Notes: generated by a model not told the origin, from the sequence alone. Positions 1 through 7,948 are shown, counted from the first letter of the stretch. The stretch: DNA of 64,000 bases from Pseudoduganella violaceinigra DSM 15887 (GCF_000425385.1 NZ_KE384360.1:130196-194195), one strand, 5' to 3'. Made by a program: numbers and translations.

Positions 1-107
1 ACGGCGGCGCCTGCAGCCTGGAGCCCACCACGGTGGTGGACCTGACCGGCGACGAGCCGGAACTGGTGCGCACCGGACGCGGCGACCCCGCTGCCCTCGG
101 CCTTTGA
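1..107 (+). CDS. YrdC/Sua5-family protein, C-terminal fragment
   Basis: Only the last 34 codons are in the window, reading from base 3 to a TGA at 105-107. The peptide contains SLEPTTVVDLTGDEPELVR and ends GRGDPAALGL. This resembles the end of YrdC/Sua5/YciO proteins, where a P-S/T-T-V-V-D-L motif is followed by a V-R-x-G-x-G segment. Family members such as TsaC make threonylcarbamoyl-AMP for the t6A modification of tRNA. The gene enters from the left, so neither length nor start can be judged. The site-2 protease follows after about 65 bases. Confidence 0.6.
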   Translation, partial: GGACSLEPTTVVDLTGDEPELVRTGRGDPAALGL

Positions 108-174
108 GACCCATGGGCATCCTCCACCCGCCGTGTAGGCGGGCATGCCGATGCCCTCTGATAAAATCCCAGTT

Positions 175-846
175 ATGAATACCGACCAGATAATCCAGGC
201 AATCGCGGTCTACGCAATTCCCGTCCTGTTTGCTATTTCCCTGCATGAAGCTGCCCACGGTTACGTGGCGCGCTATTTTGGCGACAATACCGCCGAACAA
301 ATGGGCCGACTGACCCCCAACCCGATCAAGCATATCGATCTGTTTGGCACGATCATCCTGCCGATCGTCCTGCTATTTACTGCGCATATGGCATTCGGCT
401 ATGCCAAGCCGGTGCCGGTGGATTTCGGCCGCCTGCGCAATCCGAAAAAGCAAATGGGTTTTGTCGCCGCGGCGGGACCGGCTGCCAACTTTGTCATGGG
501 GATCGCTTGGGTCCTATTGCATGTGCTGCTGGTTGCTGCCGGTGTTACGGAACCGTTCCTTCTTGGGATGTGTCAGGCCGGATTGTGGGTGAACGCGATC
601 ATGTGCGGCTTCAACCTGCTTCCGATCCCGCCATTGGATGGTGGCCGCATCGTGACGGCCATGTTGCCGCGCGACCTGGCGATCAAATTCGCCAGCATTG
701 AGCGCCTTGGCCCCTTCATTTTTATCGGCATCATCCTGTTGCTGAATACGGGGCCATTCCGGGTTCTACTGGGCGCACTTGTACTGTTTGTGAAGAGCCT
801 GATCCTTCTGCCGTTTAGCGCGCTCCCAAGTTACTATGTACCCTGA
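175..846 (+). CDS. Site-2 protease family (M50) membrane metalloprotease
   Basis: Polytopic inner-membrane protein of the site-2 protease superfamily, expected to cut substrates within the membrane. The zinc motif HEAAH is at residues 24-28 counting from the ATG at 175. The second metal-site region is LLPIPPLDGGR, the usual N-x-x-P-x-P-x-x-D-G signature. About five hydrophobic segments are visible and there is no PDZ domain, so this is the short family type. A start at 145 is possible, but TGATAAAAT just before 175 looks like a -10 element and would lie inside the longer frame, so 175 is preferred. The end overlaps trpS by 11 bases. The substrate is unknown. Confidence 0.85.
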   Translation: MNTDQIIQAIAVYAIPVLFAISLHEAAHGYVARYFGDNTAEQMGRLTPNPIKHIDLFGTIILPIVLLFTAHMAFGYAKPVPVDFGRLRNPKKQMGFVAAAGPAANFVMGIAWVLLHVLLVAAGVTEPFLLGMCQAGLWVNAIMCGFNLLPIPPLDGGRIVTAMLPRDLAIKFASIERLGPFIFIGIILLLNTGPFRVLLGALVLFVKSLILLPFSALPSYYVP

Positions 847-2038
847 CCGCGTCGTCTCCGGCATGCGCCCGACGGGCAGTATGCATCTGGGCCACTACCA
901 CGGCGCCCTGAAGAACTGGATCCGGATGCAGTCCGAGCAGCCTTGCCTGTTCTTCGTGGCCGACTGGCACGCCCTGACCACGCATTACGACGACCCGTCC
1001 ATCATTGAGCAGTCCACCTGGGACATGCTGGTGGACTGGCTGGCGGCCGGCATCGACCCGACCCAGGCGACGCTGTTCATCCAGTCGAAAGTCCCGGAGC
1101 ACGCCGAGCTGCACCTGCTGCTGTCGATGGCCACCCCGCTGGGCTGGCTGGAGCGCGTGCCGACCTACAAGGACCAGATCGACAACCTGGCCAACAAGGA
1201 CTTGCAGACCTACGGCTTCCTCGGCTACCCGCTGCTGCAGGCGGCCGATGTGCTGATCTACCGCGCCAGCGAAGTGCCGGTGGGCGACGACCAGGTGCCG
1301 CACGTGGAAATGATGCGCGAGATCGCGCGCCGCTTTAACTACCTGTACGGCAAAGAAAAGGGCTTCGAGGAAAAGGCGCAGGACGCGGTCAAGAAGCTGG
1401 GCAGCAAACGCGCCAAGCTGTACCACGAACTGCGCACGGCCTACCAGCAGGAAGGCGACGACGCCGCGCTGGAGCAGGCCAAGGCCATGCTGGACGATGC
1501 GCAGAACCTGTCGATGATCGACCGCGAGCGCCTGTTCGGTTACCTGGAAGGGGCGCGCAAGCTGATCCTGGTGGAGCCGCAGGCCCGGCTGACCGAGGCG
1601 TCGCGCCTGCCGGGCCTGGACGGCCGCAAGATGTCCAAGAGCTACGGCAACGCGATTGCCCTGCGCGAGGACAAGGAATCGGTCACGAAAAAGATTCGCA
1701 CCATGCCGACCGACCCGGCCCGCGTGCGCCGCACCGATGCCGGCGAGCCGGAGCGCTGCCCGGTCTGGCAATTCCACGTGGTGTATTCGGACCCGCCGAC
1801 CCAGGAATGGGTGCAGCAGGGCTGTAAATCGGCGGGTATCGGTTGTCTCGAATGCAAGCAGCCGGTGATCGACGCCATCCTGAAAGAACAGGAACCGATG
1901 CATGAGCGTGCCCAGCCCTACCTGGACGATCCTTCCTTGGTGCGTGCTATTGTGGCGGACGGAAATGAAGCGGCGCGCAAGCAGGCGCAGGAAACCATGC
2001 GCGATGTGCGCGAAGCAATGGGATTGAGTTATGGCTGA
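836..2038 (+). CDS. trpS: Tryptophan--tRNA ligase
   Basis: Class I aminoacyl-tRNA synthetase charging tRNA-Trp in the cytoplasm. The HIGH-type motif is HLGH at residues 17-20 and KMSKS is at residues 265-269, both on the Rossmann catalytic domain. At 400 residues it is longer than the roughly 330-residue E. coli enzyme. The extra length is a charged helical insertion around residues 175-240, which I believe is common in betaproteobacterial TrpS. The start overlaps the protease gene and the end overlaps the following methyltransferase by 8 bases, so the three are probably translationally coupled. Confidence 0.97.
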   Translation: MYPDRVVSGMRPTGSMHLGHYHGALKNWIRMQSEQPCLFFVADWHALTTHYDDPSIIEQSTWDMLVDWLAAGIDPTQATLFIQSKVPEHAELHLLLSMATPLGWLERVPTYKDQIDNLANKDLQTYGFLGYPLLQAADVLIYRASEVPVGDDQVPHVEMMREIARRFNYLYGKEKGFEEKAQDAVKKLGSKRAKLYHELRTAYQQEGDDAALEQAKAMLDDAQNLSMIDRERLFGYLEGARKLILVEPQARLTEASRLPGLDGRKMSKSYGNAIALREDKESVTKKIRTMPTDPARVRRTDAGEPERCPVWQFHVVYSDPPTQEWVQQGCKSAGIGCLECKQPVIDAILKEQEPMHERAQPYLDDPSLVRAIVADGNEAARKQAQETMRDVREAMGLSYG

Positions 2039-2588
2039 TGTGTTGACGCCGCCTTCGCCCTGGGTGGAGCGCTGTGCGCCGCTGGTGCCGGGCGGTGAAG
2101 TGCTGGACCTGGCTTGCGGCAGCGGCCGCCATGCGCGCCATTTGGCCGCGCTGGGCCATGCCGTGATCGCGGTCGACCGCGACCCCGAGGCGCTGGCCGC
2201 GGCAGCCGGTCCCGGCATCGTGACCAGCCAGATCGACCTGGAGGAGGAGGGCGCCTGCTGGCCGTTCGGCCCGGCGCGCTTTGCCGCCGTGATCGTGACC
2301 AACTACCTGCACCGTCCGCTGCTGGCCGACATGCTGGGCAGCCTGGCGCCGAACGGCATGCTGATTTACGAAACCTTCGCCGACGGCAATGCCGCTTTCG
2401 GCAAGCCATCCAACCCGGACTTCTTGCTGCAGCCGGGCGAATTGCTGGAATTGGCTAGAATGCATGGCTTGCGTGTCATCGCGTTCGAGGATGGCGTCGT
2501 TAATACGCCGAAACCGGCCATGGTGCAAAGGATTTGCGCCGTGAAAGGGGAGTTTCCAAGGGAGGCGGCGCTGTTGCCGTCATTTTGA
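2031..2588 (+). CDS. Class I SAM-dependent methyltransferase
   Basis: A 185-residue protein with a SAM-binding Rossmann motif, VLDLACGSGRHARHLA, at about residues 24-39, followed by the acidic VDRD at the end of strand 2. These features place it in the class I methyltransferases. Similar short proteins are seen next to trpS/dapA in relatives, but the substrate is unknown. It overlaps trpS by 8 bases (ATG within the trpS end), implying co-translation. No substrate-recognition domain is evident beyond the core fold. Confidence 0.85.
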   Translation: MADVLTPPSPWVERCAPLVPGGEVLDLACGSGRHARHLAALGHAVIAVDRDPEALAAAAGPGIVTSQIDLEEEGACWPFGPARFAAVIVTNYLHRPLLADMLGSLAPNGMLIYETFADGNAAFGKPSNPDFLLQPGELLELARMHGLRVIAFEDGVVNTPKPAMVQRICAVKGEFPREAALLPSF

Positions 2589-2662
2589 GCGACCAAAATG
2601 CACCACGGGTGCAGGGTATGCTCTACAATCGTCGTTTTAATTCTTATTGCAATTGGTTTCCT

Positions 2663-3541
2663 ATGATTAAGGGTAGCATTGTAGCAATCGTAACCCCGAT
2701 GCACGCCGACGGCACCCTGGACTATCCAGGCCTGAACGCGCTGATCGACTGGCATATTGCCGAAGGCACGGACGCCATCGTGATCGTCGGTACCACCGGT
2801 GAATCCGCCACTGTCAACGTGGCCGAGCACTGCGCACTGATCAAGGCAACCGTGGAACGTGTCGCGGGCCGCATCCCGGTGATCGCGGGTTCCGGCGGCA
2901 ATTCCACCGTGGAAGCCATCGAACTGACCCGCTTTGCCAAGAGCGCCGGCGCCGACGCTTCGCTGCAAGTGGTTCCTTACTACAACCGTCCTACCCAGGA
3001 AGGCATGTACCAGCACTTCAAGGCGATCGCCGAAGCGGTGGAGATGCCGGTCATCCTGTACAACGTACCGGGCCGCACCGTTGCCGACATGAGCAACGAC
3101 ACCATCCTGCGCCTGGCCCAGATCAAGAACATCATCGGCGTCAAGGACGCGACCGGCAATATCGGCCGCGGCTACGACCTGCTGCGCCGCGCCCCGGCCG
3201 ACTTCGCCGTCTACTCCGGCGACGATCCGACTGCGATTGCGCTGATGCTGGCCGGTGGTAAGGGCAATATCTCGGTGACCGCCAATGTGGCGCCGCGCCA
3301 GATGCACGAAATGTGCGAAGCCGCGATGGCAGGCGATGCCGCCAAGGCGACCGCCATCAACAACCAGCTGCTCCCACTGCACCAGAACCTGTTCATCGAA
3401 CCGAATCCGGTCCCGGTCAAATGGGCGCTGGCGGAAATGGGCCGGATGCCGAAAGGTATCCGCCTGCCGCTGGTGCAGCTGGCAGAGCAGTATCACGAGA
3501 CCGTCCGCGCTGCCCTGCGTGAATCCGGTGTGCTGAACTAA
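2663..3541 (+). CDS. dapA: 4-hydroxy-tetrahydrodipicolinate synthase
   Basis: Condenses pyruvate with aspartate semialdehyde, the first committed step of lysine and diaminopimelate synthesis. From the ATG at 2663 the protein is 292 residues, the same length as E. coli DapA. The Schiff-base lysine is K161 in GVKDATGN, with Y133 and R138 in ILYNVPGRTV and the GTTGES loop at 43-48. An upstream in-frame start at 2534 would add 43 residues overlapping the methyltransferase and is rejected. Its substrate is made by Asd, encoded at 47967 in this window. bamC follows after 13 bases, a common betaproteobacterial pair. Confidence 0.97.
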   Translation: MIKGSIVAIVTPMHADGTLDYPGLNALIDWHIAEGTDAIVIVGTTGESATVNVAEHCALIKATVERVAGRIPVIAGSGGNSTVEAIELTRFAKSAGADASLQVVPYYNRPTQEGMYQHFKAIAEAVEMPVILYNVPGRTVADMSNDTILRLAQIKNIIGVKDATGNIGRGYDLLRRAPADFAVYSGDDPTAIALMLAGGKGNISVTANVAPRQMHEMCEAAMAGDAAKATAINNQLLPLHQNLFIEPNPVPVKWALAEMGRMPKGIRLPLVQLAEQYHETVRAALRESGVLN

Positions 3542-3554
3542 TCTTCTTTTTCAC

Positions 3555-4706
3555 ATGACTATTCGCAAGATCGTTTCCCAGACCCCGCAGCGCGGGCTCG
3601 TCGTTGGTGCCCTGATGCTGAGCCTGACCGGTTGCGGCATGGTGCAGTCCGTCGTTGGCGATTCCAAGGTGGATTACAAATCGGCCAAGAAGGCCAGCAC
3701 GCTGGACGTGCCGCCGGACCTGACCCAGCTGTCCAAGGACAACCGCTACTCGCTGCCAAGCAATGACCGTGGCGTGGCGACCGCCTCCGGCTACCAGGCC
3801 GCGCGCGGCACCACGCCGGGCGCAGCGCCAGCCAGCACCAATGAGGTGGCCACCACCGGCAACGGCGCCGTGCGCGTCGAACGCGCCGGCAACCAGCGTT
3901 GGCTGGTGGTGCAGCAAACCCCCGAGGCCCTGTGGCCGCAGCTGAAATCGTTCTGGGAAGAGTCGGGCTTCAACCTGGCCGTGGAGAATTCCACCGCCGG
4001 CGTGATGGAGACCGAATGGAATGAAAACCGCGCCAAGATCCCGCAGGACTTCATCCGCAACACCATCGGCAAGGTATTCGATGGCCTGTACTCGAGCGGC
4101 GAGCGCGACAAGTACCGCACCCGCCTGGAGCGCAACCCTGCCGGCGGCACCGAGATTTACATCAGCCACCGCGGCACGCAGGAAGTGGCGAGCGGCCCGC
4201 AAAACGAGTCCACCATGTGGACCAACCGCAATAGCGATCCGAACCTGGAGGCGATCTTCCTGGCCAAGCTGATGGCCAAGCTGGGTGGTTCGCCGGACGA
4301 GACGACGGCGCGCACCTCGGTCGACAATGCGGCGGTTCAGGCGCAGCACGCGACCCTGATGGGGGAGGGTGCCGGCCGCTTCATCAAGACCGACGAAGGC
4401 TTTGACCGCACCTGGCGCCGTGTCGGCCTGGCGCTCGATCGTGCCGGCTTCACCGTGGAAGACCGCGATCGCGTGCAGGGCGTGTACTACGTGCGCTTTG
4501 TGAACGACGCCACCGATACCCGCGGCTGGTTCAGCAGGCTGTTCAGCTCTTCGGACAAGGATAAGGAAGCCCAGCGCTACCGTATTTCGGTACGTTCCGA
4601 TTCGGTCAACTCGACCCAGGTATCGGTGTGGACCAACAAGGACACGCCGGACGAAACGCCGGTGGGCGAAAAGATCTTGACGCTGCTGCACGAGCAGCTG
4701 AAATAA
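3555..4706 (+). CDS. bamC: Outer membrane assembly lipoprotein BamC
   Basis: Lipoprotein subunit of the BAM complex that inserts beta-barrel proteins into the outer membrane. The signal peptide ends in the lipobox LTGC, with the acylated cysteine at residue 27. After it comes the unstructured segment with DVPPDLTQL that contacts BamD in the family, then two helix-grip domains (about 110-230 and 260-383). The length of 383 is normal for betaproteobacteria, longer than the 344 of E. coli. It lies directly after dapA, as nlpB does in many proteobacteria. A hairpin terminator follows. Confidence 0.92.
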   Translation: MTIRKIVSQTPQRGLVVGALMLSLTGCGMVQSVVGDSKVDYKSAKKASTLDVPPDLTQLSKDNRYSLPSNDRGVATASGYQAARGTTPGAAPASTNEVATTGNGAVRVERAGNQRWLVVQQTPEALWPQLKSFWEESGFNLAVENSTAGVMETEWNENRAKIPQDFIRNTIGKVFDGLYSSGERDKYRTRLERNPAGGTEIYISHRGTQEVASGPQNESTMWTNRNSDPNLEAIFLAKLMAKLGGSPDETTARTSVDNAAVQAQHATLMGEGAGRFIKTDEGFDRTWRRVGLALDRAGFTVEDRDRVQGVYYVRFVNDATDTRGWFSRLFSSSDKDKEAQRYRISVRSDSVNSTQVSVWTNKDTPDETPVGEKILTLLHEQLK

Positions 4707-4722
4707 GGCGCAAGCCTGACGG

Positions 4723-4749
4723 AAAAGGCCGGCGCAAGCCGGCTTTTTT
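4723..4749 (+). terminator. Rho-independent terminator after bamC
   Basis: The stem GCCGGC (4728-4733) pairs with GCCGGC (4738-4743) around a GCAA loop and is followed by six T. An A-rich run before it can extend the stem. It is placed 17 bases after the bamC stop. Confidence 0.85.
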
Positions 4750-4778
4750 ATTGGCCCGAAATGGGCGTGGCAAAAATA

Positions 4779-4816
4779 AACAGGGGACGCACCCTTTTAA
4801 AGGTGCGTCCCCTGTT
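4779..4816. repeat. Inverted repeat, 15-bp perfect arms
   Basis: Arms AACAGGGGACGCACC (4779-4793) and GGTGCGTCCCCTGTT (4802-4816) are perfect reverse complements around an 8-base spacer rich in T and A. It lies between the bamC terminator and the terminator of the opposing lipoprotein gene, so it is not needed as either. It looks like a dispersed palindromic element inserted at a convergent gene end. Confidence 0.85.
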
Positions 4817-4828
4817 ACCTTTTCGGGG

Positions 4829-4854
4829 CAAAAAAAACCAGCCCGAAGGCTGGT
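4829..4854 (-). terminator. Rho-independent terminator of the Ala-rich lipoprotein gene
   Basis: Read on the minus strand, ACCAGCC, a TTCG tetraloop and GGCTGGT are followed by an uninterrupted run of eight T. It starts about 20 bases beyond the stop of the gene ending at 4875. Confidence 0.85.
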
Positions 4855-4874
4855 CTCTTTTCCCTGCAAAGGAA

Positions 4875-5147
4875 TTACTTAGCAGCGGAAGCAGCGGAGG
4901 CAGCAGCCGAAGCAGCCGAAGCAGCTGCGGAAGCAGCAGCAGCAGCGTCGGTAGCAGCGGAAGCAGCAGCGGAAGCGGCTTCAGCAGCTGGAGCAGCGGC
5001 TGGGGTGGCTTCTGGAGCTGGGGTTGCTGCAGCAGGAGCTGGAGCAGCTGCTTCTGGGGTAGCTACTGGAGCAGGAGCCGCTTCTTCTTTTTTGCAGGCG
5101 GTCAGAGCAACGGCCAGCAGGGAGGCGATCAGCAGGGATTTTTTCAT
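4875..5147 (-). CDS. Alanine-rich small lipoprotein
   Basis: A 90-residue secreted lipoprotein. The signal peptide MKKSLLIASLLAVALTAC ends in the lipobox LTAC, placing the acylated cysteine at residue 18. After KKEEAAP the mature part is almost only Ala, Pro, Ser, Thr and Glu, ending in a run of AASAA repeats. It has no recognisable domain and is probably an extended or helical surface or periplasmic spacer. A good ribosome site (AAGGAAAA) precedes the ATG, and the gene has its own terminator. Function unknown. The signal peptide and ribosome site argue that it is real despite low complexity. Confidence 0.75.
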   Translation of the reverse strand: MKKSLLIASLLAVALTACKKEEAAPAPVATPEAAAPAPAAATPAPEATPAAAPAAEAASAAASAATDAAAAASAAASAASAAASAASAAK

Positions 5148-5323
5148 TTGTTTTCCTTAATTAACTCAACAAAAATTAAACAATGTTGCGATGAATAATT
5201 ACCGGTAATTATCGCTCGTACGGCGTTTCGTCGGCCTTTCCAACCTCGAAAAAGGTCGACCAGACACGGAAACACACCGGATATTATAGCGTTTTCTGCT
5301 GCGTCGCAATAGCAAAACGGATT

Positions 5324-5348
5324 GTTTTCGCAACTATTTTGCGAAAAC
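5324..5348. other. 10-bp stem hairpin in the 5148-5434 spacer
   Basis: GTTTTCGCAA (5324-5333) and TTGCGAAAAC (5339-5348) form a perfect stem with a 5-base loop, followed on the plus strand by a run of seven T at 5354. It may end transcription of the minus-strand gene stopping at 5435. The rest of the 287-base spacer is AT-rich and should hold the promoter of the lipoprotein gene. Confidence 0.5.
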
Positions 5349-5434
5349 GCAATATTTTTTTACCGCTCCGTATTGCCTGCAACTGCAGCGATCGCCGGCT
5401 TATCTCGAACCGCAGTATTTTACAGTTTTCCAGC

Positions 5435-5905
5435 TTATAAGCCAGTCGTTCCTGGTTTCAGGCCCGGCTGAGTTTCAGCCCAGATCGCGTCATAACGCTC
5501 CAGACTGGTTTGCGTTGACGCCGGCGCGTTGAAATCTGCTTCACCGCGGAAATGGTCGGAATGGAAGCGGCGCACGATATGCACGCCATCGGCCACGCAG
5601 AAGGAGTCGGTCAGGGTGTGGATGCTGCGGCTGGTCAGCCGGCATTCGATCTGGTGCGAATAATCCTCCAACAGCTTGAGGAAGCGCGGTTCATGGCGTT
5701 CCAGGTGGGCATTGCTGTGGGCCACCAGCTGCAGCCGGCCTCGATGCTGCAGGAAGTGGCGCAGCAGGGCGTCGGTCTTGCTGCTGCCCAGCTGCCACCA
5801 GGCGTAGTCGGGATCGAACAGCTGCAAGGTCAGGCGGGCCCGCGACATGCACTCTTCGAGCAAGGCCTGAAACTGGGTACGGCTGTCAAAAAGCTGCTTC
5901 TCCAT
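5435..5905 (-). CDS. Conserved-type hypothetical protein downstream of roxA
   Basis: A 156-residue cytoplasmic protein without signal peptide or membrane helix. Visible segments are LTLQLFDPDYAWW near residue 27, LVAHSNAHLERHEPRF near 80 and DSFCVADGVHIVRRFHSD near 105. The alternation of short strands with a C-terminal 'ADG-hydrophobic-R' element is reminiscent of a phospholipase-D-like fold, but no HKD motif is present, so enzyme activity is not supported. It follows roxA by 12 bases on the same strand and is probably co-transcribed with it. I do not recognise a function. Confidence 0.7.
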   Translation of the reverse strand: MEKQLFDSRTQFQALLEECMSRARLTLQLFDPDYAWWQLGSSKTDALLRHFLQHRGRLQLVAHSNAHLERHEPRFLKLLEDYSHQIECRLTSRSIHTLTDSFCVADGVHIVRRFHSDHFRGEADFNAPASTQTSLERYDAIWAETQPGLKPGTTGL

Positions 5906-5917
5906 CCTATCCTCCGC

Positions 5918-7042
5918 TTATTTGTTCAGTTCCAGCCAGCCATCGGTGTACCAGGCAAACAGCGCTTCCAGCACGTCCTTGGACGCCCCTGCCACGGCCG
6001 CGCCGTCCAGAGCGCGGGTATTGGCCAGGGTTTCCAGCGCCGTTTTGTCCGCCTTGTGCATGGCGAAGGATTCGCCGTTGATGAAGACATTTTTGCCGCG
6101 GTACAGCATTTGCGTCTTGCGCGAGAGGGTGACGCCTTTTTTCTGCGCGGTTTGCTGGAATTTGCTGGCCGTTAGCGGCTTTTCCACGGGCTGGAAGAAG
6201 ACGTTGTGCTTCGGTTCGGACAGGTATTCGCCGAGGAAAATGGCGAAATCGTCTTCGGTAAAGCTGACCTTGTTCAATTCATCGGCCAGTTTCGACAGCA
6301 TGGCCTTGGGAATTTCAGCGGGCTTGTTGGTCGGTTCCAGTTCCGGGTCGGCATAGCGGCCCGGCAGGTCGATCGAGTCGGCCATGAATTGCAGGAAAGC
6401 TTCGCCCAGTTCCTGGTAGGACGGCGAGCGGAAACCGATCGAATAGGTCTGGCAATCGCCGATCGCCTCGCCATCGTGGGCGTAATGCGGCGGCAGATAG
6501 AGCATGTCGCCCGGCTCGAGCACGAATTCCTCGCTGGCCTTGAACTTTTTCAGTATCTTCAGCGGCAGGCCTTCAATCAGCGTCAGGTCCTTCTGCGCGC
6601 TGATCTTCCAGCGGCGCTGGCCTTGTGCCTGCAGCAGGAAGACGTCGTAGGAGTCGAAATGCGGTCCCACGCCGCCGCCGTCGGTGGCAAAGCTCACCAT
6701 CAGGTCGTCCAGGCGGGCATCGGGCAGGAAGCGGAACTGGCGCAGCAGCTCGTCGGCCTGGTCGTCCTGCAGGTTGACGCCCTGGACCAGCATGGTCCAC
6801 GCGCGTTCGCTGCGCGCCGGCAGCGCCTTCAGCGGGCCGTGCTGCATGTCCCAGTTGCCGTCCTTTTTGGTGACCAGGCGGCTTTCCACATAGTCCTTGG
6901 TGGCGAGTTCGGCCAACTGCTCGAAAGGCAGCAGCGGCTGGAAGCCGGGGATGGCCTGGCGGATCAGCAGCGGCTTCTTGTGCCAGTAATCGCGCAGGAA
7001 TTGTTCGGGCGTGATATCGCCGAGGAGAGTCAGTTTTTTCAT
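5918..7042 (-). CDS. roxA: JmjC/cupin ribosomal protein L16 arginine hydroxylase
   Basis: A 2-oxoglutarate/Fe(II) oxygenase of the YcfD/RoxA type, which hydroxylates an arginine of ribosomal protein L16. The iron ligands fit H128 and D130 in GPHFDSYD and H189 in PPHYAHDG, nearly the same positions as in YcfD. The 374-residue length matches the family (373 in E. coli). A start at 7162 would extend 40 residues into the slyD promoter and coding region, so the ATG at 7042, opening MKKLTLLGDITPEQF, is chosen. It diverges from slyD across 58 bases. The L16 substrate is inferred from the family. Confidence 0.88.
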   Translation of the reverse strand: MKKLTLLGDITPEQFLRDYWHKKPLLIRQAIPGFQPLLPFEQLAELATKDYVESRLVTKKDGNWDMQHGPLKALPARSERAWTMLVQGVNLQDDQADELLRQFRFLPDARLDDLMVSFATDGGGVGPHFDSYDVFLLQAQGQRRWKISAQKDLTLIEGLPLKILKKFKASEEFVLEPGDMLYLPPHYAHDGEAIGDCQTYSIGFRSPSYQELGEAFLQFMADSIDLPGRYADPELEPTNKPAEIPKAMLSKLADELNKVSFTEDDFAIFLGEYLSEPKHNVFFQPVEKPLTASKFQQTAQKKGVTLSRKTQMLYRGKNVFINGESFAMHKADKTALETLANTRALDGAAVAGASKDVLEALFAWYTDGWLELNK

Positions 7043-7063
7043 GGGCCCGATTATAGCAAGCGG

Positions 7064-7069
7064 TATAAT
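7064..7069 (+). promoter_or_regulatory. -10 box of the slyD promoter
   Basis: A perfect TATAAT lies 32 bases before the slyD ATG in the roxA-slyD divergent spacer. No good -35 match is visible 17 bases upstream. Confidence 0.55.
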
Positions 7070-7100
7070 CCTCCCCAGCTTAGATATGAAAGGAAGCTCA

Positions 7101-7646
7101 ATGAAGATCGCCAAGAATACCGTTGTGACGGTGGAGTACAAACTGTCCGACGCACAAAACAATCTGATCGAAGACGGCCGCCAGCCTATGGTCTACCTGC
7201 ACGGTGGCTACGAGAACACCCTGCCGAAGATCGAAGAAGAACTGGACGGCAAGGACGTCGGCTATGCCAACACGATCCAGATTGAGCCGGAAGATGCCTT
7301 TGGTGATTACGATCCGAACCTGCTGAAAGTGGAAGAGCGCGCGCGCCTGCCGGAGCCGCTGGAAATCGGCATGCAGTTCGAAGGCCTGCCAGAGGGTGGC
7401 GAAGAAGACGACGCGATGATTTTCACCGTGACGGAAATCGCCGAAGACAAAGTGGTCCTGGACGGCAATCATCCGCTGGCCGGCATGGCCTTGCGCTTCG
7501 AACTGAAAGTGATGGACGTGCGCGCCGCGACCGAAGAAGAGATCGCGCATGAGCACGTGCACGGCGCCCATGGCCACCACCACGAAGAAGATGAAGAGGG
7601 CGATGGCGAAGAGGGCGACCACTTCCGCAGCCACCCAATCCACTAA
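7101..7646 (+). CDS. slyD: FKBP-type peptidyl-prolyl isomerase SlyD
   Basis: Cytoplasmic prolyl isomerase and chaperone. The split FKBP domain runs over residues 1-150, interrupted by the insert-in-flap chaperone domain (about 70-125). The tail is rich in His and acidic residues (HEHVHGAHGHHHEEDEE), the nickel/metal-binding tail typical of SlyD. Its role in metal delivery, for example to hydrogenase, is known from E. coli and only inferred here. AGGAAG seven bases upstream supports the ATG at 7101 over one at 7086. The length is 181 residues. Confidence 0.93.
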   Translation: MKIAKNTVVTVEYKLSDAQNNLIEDGRQPMVYLHGGYENTLPKIEEELDGKDVGYANTIQIEPEDAFGDYDPNLLKVEERARLPEPLEIGMQFEGLPEGGEEDDAMIFTVTEIAEDKVVLDGNHPLAGMALRFELKVMDVRAATEEEIAHEHVHGAHGHHHEEDEEGDGEEGDHFRSHPIH

Positions 7647-7789
7647 GAATCACACCCCGCACCAATGTAATGCCGTTCAGGTAAGACTGGATGGCATTTC
7701 GATTTACGGATCGGTAGCCGCACCATCCGCCGCCAGCCTGCGTCGCTCGGCCTCGACGATGACTTTTAATTCTTGCTGGAAGCGTTTCC

Positions 7790-7804
7790 TGACAAAATTT
7801 GTCA
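7790..7804. promoter_or_regulatory. Distal TGACAA/TTGTCA palindrome upstream of the pilin gene
   Basis: TGACAAAATTTGTCA is a 7-1-7 palindrome. A second copy with the same arms is 51 bases downstream. The TGTC arms fit the half-sites bound by PilR, the sigma-54 activator of pilin genes. Centre about 114 bases before the predicted transcription start. The rest of spacer 7647-7948 holds only this cluster and the promoter. Confidence 0.55.
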
Positions 7805-7840
7805 GTTGAGAATTAAAGTTGACAATATATTCTCCAAATT

Positions 7841-7855
7841 TGACAAGAGTTGTCA
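7841..7855. promoter_or_regulatory. Proximal TGACAA/TTGTCA palindrome upstream of the pilin gene
   Basis: TGACAAGAGTTGTCA (6-3-6 palindrome) lies 51 bases, about five helical turns, from the distal copy and 30 bases upstream of the sigma-54 promoter. A further half-like TTGACA is at 7819-7824. Predicted PilR enhancer site by position and TGTC content. Confidence 0.55.
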
Positions 7856-7884
7856 GTCAGCCCGACGATCCGGGCAAAATGGAC

Positions 7885-7900
7885 TGGCATGAGAATTGCT
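7885..7900 (+). promoter_or_regulatory. Sigma-54 promoter of the pilin gene
   Basis: TGGCATGAGAATTGCT matches the RpoN consensus TGGCACG-N4-TTGCW. The invariant GG (7886-7887) and GC (7898-7899) are exactly 10 bases apart. Transcription should start near 7911, about 38 bases before the ATG. Confidence 0.85.
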
Positions 7901-7948
7901 TGGGTGTTATGACGTGCAACGTTGCCGTACCTATCCCAGGAAGTTCCC

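Noticed and set aside
2534..2662. N-terminal extension of dapA
   Set aside because: The 43 extra residues overlap the methyltransferase gene and do not match DapA; the ATG at 2663 gives exactly the family length and numbering.
4761..5198. Ser/Gly-rich 145-codon plus-strand frame over the lipoprotein gene
   Set aside because: It is the mirror of the AASAA repeats. The minus-strand reading has a signal peptide, lipobox, ribosome site and terminator.
7043..7162. N-terminal extension of roxA to 7162
   Set aside because: It would run through the slyD promoter and start. MKKLTLLGD at 7042 gives the normal YcfD length.
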